Positions 1 through 5,144 of a DNA stretch of 5,144 nt are shown one piece after another (position 1 is the first letter of the stretch; the number at the start of each line of letters is the position of its first letter). The notes below the pieces were generated by a model. That model did no database searches and was not told where the DNA came from. It was given only the letters and a program-made list of their open reading frames with translations. The stretch comes from an uncultured Desulfomonile sp. Lineage in GTDB: Bacteria; Desulfobacterota; Desulfomonilia; Desulfomonilales; Desulfomonilaceae. A program made the position numbers and the translations under genes. Location of the stretch: positions 1 to 5,144 of the forward strand of contig CAINUH010000468.1 of the NCBI GenBank assembly GCA_903853735.1, in the 5' to 3' direction.

Positions 1-1
1 C

Positions 2-1114
2 CATGCCCTTAGTTTTTTCCATCTCTCTTCACCGGATTTGCTCCTTGGTTTTGACTCGGATCCGGCGAAACGCAATATCGTAGGAGTTATAGAATCGAAC
101 CCATCCATTGCAATGGACGGAATACGTCTTCGGAAAATCGGCCAACAGATAATCGAGGGGTTTGCCGGTAAACGAATTCATCCTTCATGGGTGGTTCCGG
201 GTGGGGTGAACGAGCCTCTGACCGAAGAACCCCGTAAGATGATGCTCTCCCTGATCCCGGAAGCTTATGAAATTATCCAGAAGACTTTGACCTGGTTTAA
301 AGGGTCTCTCGATAATTATCGCGAAGAGATACGGACCTTCGCAAACTTTCCGACCATGTTCATGGGGCTGGTAAATGGGGAAGGCAACCTGGAGCACCTG
401 GACGGCACGCTGCGTTTCATTGATTCGAAGGGTAGATTTGTGGCGGATGGCGTCAATCCAGCACATTATCAGGACTATTTAGGCGAAGCCGTAGAACCCT
501 GGTCTTACCTTAAGTCTCCTTATTACAAGCCCTTGGGATATCCCGATGGAATATATCGAGTGGGGCCCGCGGCGCGGCTCAACGTGTGTACCGGTTGCGG
601 GACTCCTCTGGCCGACCAGGAATGGGCCGAGTTCATTAAACTCGACCGTGGCCCGGTAATGAGTTCTTTTTATAATCACTATGCCAGGCTTATTGAGATT
701 CTTTACTCCATTGAAACAATGGAAAAGCTCCTCGGCGATCCGGACATCTTGACCCCGCGAGTTCGTGCGTTTGCTCAACCGAATTTCTACGAAGGTGTGG
801 GAGTTGTAGAGGCTCCGCGCGGAACCCTGTTTCACCATTACAAGGTCGATGATCAGGGTCTGATCACGTGGGCCAACATGATTGTGGCCACAGGCAACAA
901 TAACCTGGCCATGAATAAAGGCGTCCTGCAGGTTGCCAAGCGTTTCATTCAGGGTGATAAAATTCCTGAAGGGGCTCTCAACCGGGTCGAGGCCGTAATC
1001 AGGGCTTTTGATCCCTGTCTTAGCTGCTCGACTCACGCTGTCGGACGTCTGCCTCTGTATGTTCAGCTTCTCGATCCACAGGGCAAGGTTCTTGACGAAG
1101 TAGCCTGTGGCTGA
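2..1114 (+). CDS. [NiFe]-hydrogenase large subunit, group 3 (MvhA/HoxH-like), 5'-partial
   Basis: This is the catalytic subunit of a cytoplasmic [NiFe]-hydrogenase, which interconverts H2 with protons and electrons at a Ni-Fe(CN)2CO centre. The frame is open to the left edge and reads HALSFFHLSSPD before the first possible start. That stretch is typical mid-protein sequence, so the TTG at 38 is not the true start. Roughly the first 100 residues, with the proximal RxCGxC nickel ligands, are missing. In the 370 visible residues I see the group 3 segment EGVGVVEAPRGTLFHHY (264-280) and the distal ligand motif DPCLSCSTH (337-345, Cys339 and Cys342). A 25-residue tail follows His345; in this family such a tail is removed by a maturation protease after nickel insertion. 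A Cys pair, NVCTGCGTPLA (Cys196, Cys199), looks unusual. The overall pattern resembles MvhA (F420-non-reducing, heterodisulfide-reductase-linked), but groups 3b and 3d cannot be excluded without the neighbouring subunits. No maturation protease gene follows. Confidence 0.95.
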   Translation, partial: HALSFFHLSSPDLLLGFDSDPAKRNIVGVIESNPSIAMDGIRLRKIGQQIIEGFAGKRIHPSWVVPGGVNEPLTEEPRKMMLSLIPEAYEIIQKTLTWFKGSLDNYREEIRTFANFPTMFMGLVNGEGNLEHLDGTLRFIDSKGRFVADGVNPAHYQDYLGEAVEPWSYLKSPYYKPLGYPDGIYRVGPAARLNVCTGCGTPLADQEWAEFIKLDRGPVMSSFYNHYARLIEILYSIETMEKLLGDPDILTPRVRAFAQPNFYEGVGVVEAPRGTLFHHYKVDDQGLITWANMIVATGNNNLAMNKGVLQVAKRFIQGDKIPEGALNRVEAVIRAFDPCLSCSTHAVGRLPLYVQLLDPQGKVLDEVACG

Positions 1115-1131
1115 TCAAGGTACAACATGCG

Positions 1132-1142
1132 AAGGGAGGTGA
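1132..1142 (+). promoter_or_regulatory. Orphan Shine-Dalgarno-like sequence after the hydrogenase gene
   Basis: AAGGGAGGTGA is close to the full anti-SD complement and lies 17 nt after the hydrogenase stop, yet no credible gene follows. The only start within reach is a TTG at 1144, just 3 nt after the GGGAGGT core, opening 17 codons that end at 1197. An ATG at 1127 gives 7 codons. It may be the remains of a lost downstream cistron or a chance match. Function is not established. Confidence 0.35.
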
Positions 1143-1225
1143 ATTGGTAGCACGTTACAGTGTTTTCAAGAATACCACAAAATGCTATACAAATTAAAAT
1201 GATACGCTGCGTTGTTCAAGTGTTC

Positions 1226-1254
1226 TTGACTGATTGCTTTAATTGAGGTATTAT
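1226..1254 (+). promoter_or_regulatory. Sigma-70-type promoter for the Q/P/Y-rich protein gene
   Basis: The -35 box TTGACT (1226-1231) and the -10 box TATTAT (1249-1254) each match the consensus at 5 of 6 positions and are separated by exactly 17 bp. The predicted start of transcription is near 1261, giving a leader of about 41 nt before the ATG at 1302. An A/T-rich stretch lies upstream at about 1177-1206. A small inverted repeat, TCAAG-tgtt-CTTGA (1216-1229), overlaps the -35 box and could be an operator. The promoter shows that the downstream gene does not need read-through from the hydrogenase operon. Confidence 0.7.
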
Positions 1255-1288
1255 TAGTATGTTGTCAAGTTCGCAAGTAATTTCAGGT

Positions 1289-1293
1289 GGAGG
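1289..1293 (+). promoter_or_regulatory. Ribosome binding site fixing the start at 1302
   Basis: GGAGG lies 8 nt before the ATG at 1302. It overlaps the alternative in-frame GTG at 1287, which has no SD of its own, so the ATG is the chosen start. Confidence 0.8.
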
Positions 1294-1301
1294 AATTCCC
1301 C

Positions 1302-1898
1302 ATGAAAACATTCGCAATTCTTATGGCGGGTGCTATGCTGACAATGGTGGCCGTGCCGGGTCACTGCTTCATTGACTATCTTTTTGGAGGCTCCGCTACC
1401 ACCGACAGTATCGGGAATAATGTTGTAGGTGATCTGCGTGCCTGGTGGACGGGTAATCCCGTTTACAACTTTAATCCATATTACAGCGGCGGAAATCAGC
1501 CAGGCCAGCCCAACGCTCCCACGCAGCCCGGTCAAAACATGAATTCTTTACAGAATGCGCCCCAATATTATCCCCCTCAAAATCAGCAACCCAGTGTGAC
1601 CTATTATCCTCCGCAGGGGCAGCAATACGGTTATGCCCAAGGTCAGGGTCAGCCGCCTATGCAGCAGCAATATCCGCCTGCGCCCCAAGGATACCAGACG
1701 CAGCCTGCTCCTCCTCCTCAGGCTTACTATCAGGGACCGGGACCACAGCAACAGCAGGCTTACCAGGGACCGCAGCAACAGCAGGCTTACCAGGGACCAC
1801 AGCAGGGATATGAACAGGCTCCACAGGGGGATTACCAGGGACAACCCGACGGCAGATATCAAACATACCAATATGAGCAAGAAACTCCCCAGGAGTAA
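1302..1898 (+). CDS. Exported Gln/Pro/Tyr-rich low-complexity protein, function unknown
   Basis: I do not recognise this 198-residue protein. Residues 1-22 look like a signal peptide: Lys2, then the hydrophobic stretch FAILMAGAMLTMVAV, then PGHC. The Cys22 context (PGHC) is a poor lipobox, so a secreted or periplasmic protein is more likely than a lipoprotein, though the cleavage site is unclear. Residues 23-60 are the only non-repetitive part, with IDYLFGG, VVGDLRAWW and NPVYNFNPYY. Residues 61-198 are low complexity: by my count 43 Gln, 26 Pro and 18 Tyr in 138 residues, no Lys, one Arg and a few acidic residues near the end. Motifs of the type QGP, YYPPQ and QQQAYQGP recur. The tail is probably disordered and may be sticky or surface-exposed. 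The gene has its own promoter and a strong SD, and it is followed by a stem-loop. It lies convergent to the Tol-Pal operon, and nothing shows that it works with it. Confidence 0.85.
   Translation: MKTFAILMAGAMLTMVAVPGHCFIDYLFGGSATTDSIGNNVVGDLRAWWTGNPVYNFNPYYSGGNQPGQPNAPTQPGQNMNSLQNAPQYYPPQNQQPSVTYYPPQGQQYGYAQGQGQPPMQQQYPPAPQGYQTQPAPPPQAYYQGPGPQQQQAYQGPQQQQAYQGPQQGYEQAPQGDYQGQPDGRYQTYQYEQETPQE
1740..1817 (+). repeat. 27-bp tandem repeat within the Q/P/Y-rich gene
   Basis: Two adjacent 27-bp units (1740-1766 and 1767-1793) differ at one base, and a degenerate 24-bp third copy follows (1794-1817). Each unit is in frame and encodes GPQQQQAYQ; the last encodes GPQQGYEQ. The near identity at the DNA level points to recent duplication by slippage. 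Because the unit is a multiple of three, copy-number change would lengthen or shorten the tail without a frameshift. Confidence 0.85.
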
Positions 1899-1922
1899 TT
1901 GATTACGCGGGAGCGTATCAAT
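1898..1922. terminator. Stem-loop between convergent genes, possible terminator
   Basis: ATTGATTACGC pairs with GCGTATCAAT across a GGGA loop. This gives ten base pairs with one bulged T (1904), starting at the last base of the stop codon of the upstream gene. There is no T-tract after it on either strand, so it is not a classical intrinsic terminator. It may serve as a weak bidirectional terminator or as a 3'-end barrier against exonucleases. The rest of the spacer, up to 1999, shows no further clear structure. Confidence 0.45.
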
Positions 1923-1999
1923 CATGGTGTCAGGCGTGCAGGTTTGTTGTCGGTGCTTCTCTGAACTGAGATTCGTGGTGATGCTGACTCAATAAGGGT

Positions 2000-2869
2000 T
2001 CATTGAGGAGGCAAAGCTTTGATCCTGCCGGCCGCAACACGAGCCTGGGCAGTGTGAGGGTAATCATCCATTATTCTTTGAAAAATTATTTTGGCGGAGC
2101 GACTGTCGCCCATCTTTTCGAAGGCTTGCCCCTGGCGGAGCAGGCTGCTCAACTCTTTCTTTGATCCGGGAAATTCTTTGATTACACGGTCAAATTGAAG
2201 AACCGCCTCGTCAAAACGGCCTTGAGAATAGCGGGCTTCTCCCATCCAGTAAACCGCATTCGATACGAACTCACTCTTGGGATACGTGGTAAGGAATTCT
2301 TCGAAAAGACGAATCGACTGATCTGGCGAGCCGCTTTTCAGCGCTGAATAGGCTTCCCGGTAAGCTTTTTCATCTGGGGGAAGAGGTGTGCTGATAATTT
2401 CCACGGGTGATGCGTGGCCCCCAGGCAAGGTAGAAGCGGGAGGCTTGTCTGTCGTGGGGTTTTCAGGCTTGGCCGGGCCTTGGCGCGGTGTGTTGCCGGC
2501 AGGCCCGGTATGATTCTTGCCGCCTCCAGCGGGGGAAGGCTCAATCCCTAATTGTTTTTCAATGAATGCCACACGTTCCTGAAGATTTCTGATCTCCTTG
2601 TCTTCAGCTCCAGCCGACTGGCGGCGTTCTATGAGATCCCTCAGGCGCTGCATTTCGACTTCCATGTCCTGCATTCTGGCGACGAGGTGAACCGGAACCG
2701 GGTCTGTTTGCACTACTGAGTTGGCAGGCTTGACATACGGCAAGGATGGGCCTGCCTGCCGGGTTAAACATCCGGACATGGGGACCGTCATACCAAGAAC
2801 CATGACGGCCATTGTCCATCTCATCAGGGGCTTCATTTTTTCAAGGGTGAACGGGACCGCAACTGACAT
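2000..2869 (-). CDS. cpoB: Tol-Pal system protein CpoB/YbgF, lipoprotein with coiled coil and TPR domain
   Basis: This is the periplasmic accessory protein of the Tol-Pal complex; in E. coli CpoB links outer-membrane constriction to peptidoglycan synthesis at division. The 289 residues show a hydrophobic signal ending in a lipobox-like MSGC (Cys34), a predicted coiled coil (about 59-107), a Pro/Gly-rich linker (about 108-164), and a C-terminal TPR domain (about 166-286). The TPR motifs include AYSALKSGSPDQSIRLFEEF, GEARYSQGRFDEAVLQFD and GQAFEKMGDSRSAKIIFQ, each followed by a YP or FP turn. Position +2 after the lipidated Cys is Leu, so outer-membrane sorting is expected by the enterobacterial rule. 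E. coli CpoB is soluble, so the lipid anchor differs. The start is uncertain: the ATG at 2869 has only a weak GAG, while the ATG at 2836 (residue 12) would give a more usual 22-residue signal. It lies 11 nt after pal, as the last gene of the operon. Confidence 0.93.
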   Translation of the reverse strand: MSVAVPFTLEKMKPLMRWTMAVMVLGMTVPMSGCLTRQAGPSLPYVKPANSVVQTDPVPVHLVARMQDMEVEMQRLRDLIERRQSAGAEDKEIRNLQERVAFIEKQLGIEPSPAGGGKNHTGPAGNTPRQGPAKPENPTTDKPPASTLPGGHASPVEIISTPLPPDEKAYREAYSALKSGSPDQSIRLFEEFLTTYPKSEFVSNAVYWMGEARYSQGRFDEAVLQFDRVIKEFPGSKKELSSLLRQGQAFEKMGDSRSAKIIFQRIMDDYPHTAQARVAAGRIKALPPQ

Positions 2870-2880
2870 GGCACTCTACT

Positions 2881-3378
2881 TTACCTGGACACTCTAAGGA
2901 ATACTCTCCTGTTTTTGGCCCATGCCGCATCGTTGTGGGCTGGGTCCACCGGGCATTCCGAGCCGTACGATACTGTAGACATTCGTTGCGGCGGAATTCC
3001 CAGGCTGATCAGGTACTCTACAACGGTCCTCGCTCTCCTCTCTCCAAGAGCAAGATTGTACTCCGACGTTCCACGCTCATCGCAATGTCCTTCGGCCACA
3101 ACATTGACGTTTGGGGCTCTCTTCAGAAGCTCGGCGTTATACTGAAGGGCTGTTTGACCTTCCGGACTAACGTTGAATTTGTCGAAATCGAAATATACTA
3201 TTCTGAGATCGGATTGAACCGCTTGAAGTTCTTGTTCTGAAACCTGTCCACCACCGAATGGCGCAACAGGAACCGTAGCCATCTGGTCTTGTTTTACAAT
3301 TTTCCGAGAACATCCTGATATGAGAGCCAGCGTAGCCAGCAAAACTATGATTCCATGTATCAGGTAGCGAGAAAACAT
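2881..3378 (-). CDS. pal: Peptidoglycan-associated lipoprotein Pal
   Basis: Pal tethers the outer membrane to peptidoglycan and is the outer-membrane partner of TolB. The 165 residues begin with a lipoprotein signal ending in LISGC (Cys23; Ser at +2, consistent with outer-membrane sorting). A short linker to about residue 57 follows, then an OmpA-type domain (about 58-163) starting at VYFDFDKFNV. The peptidoglycan-binding loop reads GHCDERGTSEYNLALGERRA. Asp100 and Arg115 sit 15 residues apart, as the diaminopimelate-binding Asp and Arg do in OmpA-like domains. The end motif AWAKNRRVFL is typical of Pal. Two Cys (99 and 142) lie in the folded domain. A strong AAAGGAGA (3387-3394) stands 9 nt before the ATG. 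The gene lies 37 nt after tolB and 11 nt before cpoB, within one operon. Length and motifs are complete. Confidence 0.97.
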   Translation of the reverse strand: MFSRYLIHGIIVLLATLALISGCSRKIVKQDQMATVPVAPFGGGQVSEQELQAVQSDLRIVYFDFDKFNVSPEGQTALQYNAELLKRAPNVNVVAEGHCDERGTSEYNLALGERRARTVVEYLISLGIPPQRMSTVSYGSECPVDPAHNDAAWAKNRRVFLRVSR

Positions 3379-3386
3379 TAAGGTCT

Positions 3387-3394
3387 TCTCCTTT
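3387..3394 (-). promoter_or_regulatory. Ribosome binding site of pal
   Basis: On the minus strand AAAGGAGA precedes the pal ATG by 9 nt. It is the strongest SD in the Tol cluster. This fits the need for many more copies of Pal than of TolB from a shared transcript, though that purpose is my inference. Confidence 0.75.
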
Positions 3395-3415
3395 CACCTC
3401 GGCTGGTTCGGGATA

Positions 3416-4828
3416 TCATCGATGCGCCCGCGACCAAGCCGGCGACTTGCCGGGCAGGCTCCCTACCGGCACCTGGGTTTGTCCGTGTGCATCCATGATA
3501 TATATGAGTTTTCTTCCGTCTCTGTTGGACGAAAAGGCGATCATCCTGCCGTCAGGTGACCAGGCCGGGTCTTCGTTTGATCCTTTTTCCGTGAGCACTC
3601 GGAAATCCGTGCCGTCAGTTCTGATGGTGCATATCTGGAAACGCCCATCGATTCTTGCGCTGAAAGCCAATAGATCACCCCTCGGGGACCAATCCGGATC
3701 AGTATTGTAATTGCTCTGGAACGTTATCCGTCTCGGTTGGCCGCCATTAACAGGTACGATGTAAAGCTGCGGGCTGCCGGCCTGGTCGGATACGTAGGCG
3801 ATGGTCGACCCATCCGGCGACCACGTGGGAGAGATATCATTTCCTCTGCCACTAGTCAACCTTTTTATTATTTGACCTTGAGTACTTAGCACATATATCT
3901 TAGGTGTTTGTTCAAAACTCATAGATAACGCGATCAGGGTTCCATCGGGAGAATACCGTGCGGAGGCATTGAGACCGGGCCGCGTGGAAAGTGGATGAAT
4001 TTGCATGGAAGACAAATCCAGGATCCAGAGGTCGGTATTCCTGTTGAGATAAGACATGAACAGAAGGCTTCTACCATCTGGAGACCACTCGGGCGAGAGA
4101 TTAATGCTTGCGGTTCTTGTCAACTGTTTGAGATCGTAGCCGTCAAAATCCATGCTAAAGACCTCTTTGGACTGCGAATCCCCCACAAAGGCTATTCGCG
4201 TGAGAAAGCAACCTGGTATATTAGTTAATTTTTCCAACACAAGGTCGCCGAAGCGGTGAACCATTTTGCGGTGGTCTGAAATCCGACCGGTAAAACGTTT
4301 TCCTAGTTCCAGTTTTCTGAGCGGCACATCGTAAAGTCGCGCCTCAAGTACCAATTCATCACCCTTGACGGAATAATTACCTAGTATGAGGGCCTGAAAC
4401 CCCTGTCTTGACCATGCTTCGAAATCCGGTTCGGGTCCTGAGTTTGAGGGGATCACAGAAGACGCCTCAGGGATTTGGAAAAGGCCGGTAAGATAGAGAT
4501 CGTTCTTTAGTATTGATGCCAGATCGCGGCCGTTGATCGGACTTGCCCCTTCGGCAACGAAATCCGGTATCGAGATGGGCATTCTTGAAATGTTGGGGTT
4601 CTCCACGTCTATGATAAGCTTGGATAGAGCTGGAGAAGGCCAAATAACCGACAGGAGTAAGAATACAGACACAGTGCAGGCGGTTGAGAGAAATTGAAAC
4701 GGTCTACCTCGTATAATCTTGCAGATTAAGCATTCTAAGATCGTTTCAGGGGTGTCTTTCACTGCACTTGTTATTCTTGTCGTAAACAGTGGCGGCGTAA
4801 GCTCGTATGATCGTGCAAAAGACCTCAA
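3416..4828 (-). CDS. tolB: Tol-Pal system translocation protein TolB
   Basis: TolB is the periplasmic beta-propeller that passes between TolA and Pal. After the signal, an N-terminal domain (about 70-200, starting KLIIDVENP) leads into a six-bladed propeller (about 206-468). The blades are marked by WSPDG at 248, YSPDG at 292, WSPDG at 336, WSPRG at 380, WSPDG at 423 and a final AWSR at 464, spaced 42-44 residues. The signal core (about 47-63, FLSTACTVSVFLLLSVI) with probable cleavage after ALS (67-69) lies unusually far in, behind about 46 residues. No ATG exists in this stretch. The TTG at 4828 has an AAGGA 9 nt upstream that overlaps the preceding stop. An in-frame GTG at 4762 (residue 23) has no SD but would give a shorter leader. 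TolB precursors are usually about 430 residues, so 470 is long. It follows the TolA-like gene by 12 nt, which suggests translational coupling. Identity is certain; the start is not. Confidence 0.96.
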   Translation of the reverse strand: MRSFARSYELTPPLFTTRITSAVKDTPETILECLICKIIRGRPFQFLSTACTVSVFLLLSVIWPSPALSKLIIDVENPNISRMPISIPDFVAEGASPINGRDLASILKNDLYLTGLFQIPEASSVIPSNSGPEPDFEAWSRQGFQALILGNYSVKGDELVLEARLYDVPLRKLELGKRFTGRISDHRKMVHRFGDLVLEKLTNIPGCFLTRIAFVGDSQSKEVFSMDFDGYDLKQLTRTASINLSPEWSPDGRSLLFMSYLNRNTDLWILDLSSMQIHPLSTRPGLNASARYSPDGTLIALSMSFEQTPKIYVLSTQGQIIKRLTSGRGNDISPTWSPDGSTIAYVSDQAGSPQLYIVPVNGGQPRRITFQSNYNTDPDWSPRGDLLAFSARIDGRFQICTIRTDGTDFRVLTEKGSNEDPAWSPDGRMIAFSSNRDGRKLIYIMDAHGQTQVPVGSLPGKSPAWSRAHR

Positions 4829-4837
4829 TTCACAAGG

Positions 4838-4842
4838 TCCTT
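4838..4842 (-). promoter_or_regulatory. Ribosome binding site supporting the TTG start of tolB
   Basis: AAGGA on the minus strand overlaps the TAA stop of the upstream TolA-like gene (4841-4843) and lies 9 nt before the TTG at 4828. Its place suggests coupled translation of the two genes. It is the only SD-like sequence found before any possible tolB start. Confidence 0.5.
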
Positions 4843-5143
4843 ATTGGATCCCGCCTGGGGTAAATCGGAGGGCTAATCCTCCTGCCTTACGAATCTTCTC
4901 TCTCACTTCAACCGGTATGGGCGGAAACGGTGAGGCCTGAATAACCGCCCTGACTGCTGATCTGTCAAAAATGGGATCTCCGGAGCTTTCATCCACTGAG
5001 GTATCCACCAGGCGACCATCATCGTCTATCCTAACCCCGATCACGGTGAACCGCTCCAGTTTGCGGGCGTCTCCAAAGACCGACCAGTGTGAATTTATGC
5101 GGTTCCTCACCACATCAAGCCATTGCACCAGATCATCGGAGGG
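4841..5143 (-). CDS. tolA: TolA/TonB-type energy transducer, C-terminal domain, 5'-partial
   Basis: One hundred C-terminal residues are visible; the frame is open to the right edge, so the GTG at 5128 is an internal codon rather than the start. The sequence is a TonB/TolA C-terminal domain: an amphipathic helix (LDVVRNRINSHWSV), strands around FTVIGVRIDDDGRLVDTSV, then the typical SSGDPIFDRSAVRAVIQA followed by PFPPIP, and a last strand GLALRFTP. In the Tol system this periplasmic domain, carried on an inner-membrane anchor and a long helical arm, contacts TolB and Pal to transmit proton-motive energy from TolQR. The position directly before tolB, 12 nt away, favours TolA over a TonB for siderophore uptake, though by sequence alone the domain is closer to the general TonB pattern. 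The anchor and arm are outside the window. Confidence 0.87.
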   Translation of the reverse strand, partial: PSDDLVQWLDVVRNRINSHWSVFGDARKLERFTVIGVRIDDDGRLVDTSVDESSGDPIFDRSAVRAVIQASPFPPIPVEVREKIRKAGGLALRFTPGGIQ

Positions 5144-5144
5144 C

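Noticed and set aside
38..40. TTG as the start of the hydrogenase gene
   Set aside because: The frame is open to the left edge and the upstream residues (HALSFFHLSSPD) are conserved family sequence, so the gene is truncated by the window.
479..1036. Minus-strand open frame of 185 codons
   Set aside because: It is antisense to the clearly coding hydrogenase frame and shows no recognisable domain.
1144..1197. 17-codon ORF after the orphan SD
   Set aside because: TTG start only 3 nt from the SD core, very short, and no signal, hydrophobic or conserved feature; too weak to call as a gene.
1287..1289. GTG start for the Q/P/Y-rich gene
   Set aside because: It lies inside the SD of the ATG at 1302; starting there would add five residues (MEEFP) before a normal signal peptide.
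1548..1925. Minus-strand open frame rich in Leu, Ser and Arg that looks like a membrane protein
   Set aside because: It is the antisense shadow of the Gln/Pro/Tyr repeats; its Leu-rich runs come from reading CAG/CAA-type repeats backwards.
2012..2021. Palindrome CAAAGCTTTG
   Set aside because: Ten bases within the coding end of cpoB, no partner site and no regulatory context; expected by chance.
2935..3240. Plus-strand open frame of 101 codons inside pal
   Set aside because: It is antisense to pal, whose motifs and length are complete; no SD or domain supports it.
1..5144. CRISPR array, tRNA, rRNA, insertion sequence or attachment site
   Set aside because: No spaced repeats, cloverleaf, transposase frame or terminal inverted repeats were found on either strand.

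Overview
The window looks like chromosomal DNA from an anaerobic Gram-negative bacterium, most likely a deltaproteobacterial sulfate reducer or syntroph (Desulfobacterota, perhaps Desulfomonile- or Syntrophobacter-like). This is inferred from the pairing of a group 3 (MvhA/HoxH-type) [NiFe]-hydrogenase large subunit with a Tol-Pal outer-membrane cluster whose Pal and CpoB/YbgF are both lipoproteins. The genus is a guess; no rRNA or other marker is present.

Layout. Positions 2-1114 (+) hold the C-terminal 370 residues of the hydrogenase large subunit; its N-terminus lies off the left edge. Positions 1115-1301 are non-coding and contain an orphan Shine-Dalgarno-like sequence and a near-consensus sigma-70 promoter (TTGACT, 17 bp, TATTAT). 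That promoter drives 1302-1898 (+), a 198-residue exported protein of unknown function with a Gln/Pro/Tyr-rich tail and a short 27-bp tandem repeat. A stem-loop directly follows its stop codon. From there to the right edge everything is on the minus strand. Read in transcription order it is the C-terminal domain of a TolA/TonB protein (5143-4841, cut by the right edge), tolB (4828-3416), pal (3378-2881) and cpoB/ybgF (2869-2000). Spacers are 12, 37 and 11 nt, so this is one operon with the same tolA-tolB-pal-cpoB order as in enterobacteria. The operon promoter is outside the window.

How the genes work together. TolA, an inner-membrane energy transducer, contacts TolB in the periplasm. TolB docks on Pal, the outer-membrane lipoprotein that binds peptidoglycan. 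CpoB is the accessory TPR/coiled-coil protein that links the complex to cell-wall synthesis. The set keeps the outer membrane attached and constricting during division. The hydrogenase is a separate unit of cytoplasmic H2 metabolism. The Q/P/Y-rich protein has its own promoter and is the only gene here whose role cannot be named.

I do not see a new multi-gene system. The features most worth a second look are the Q/P/Y-rich exported protein, the long pre-signal N-terminus and TTG start of TolB, a Cys pair in the hydrogenase, and the orphan ribosome-binding site after the hydrogenase.
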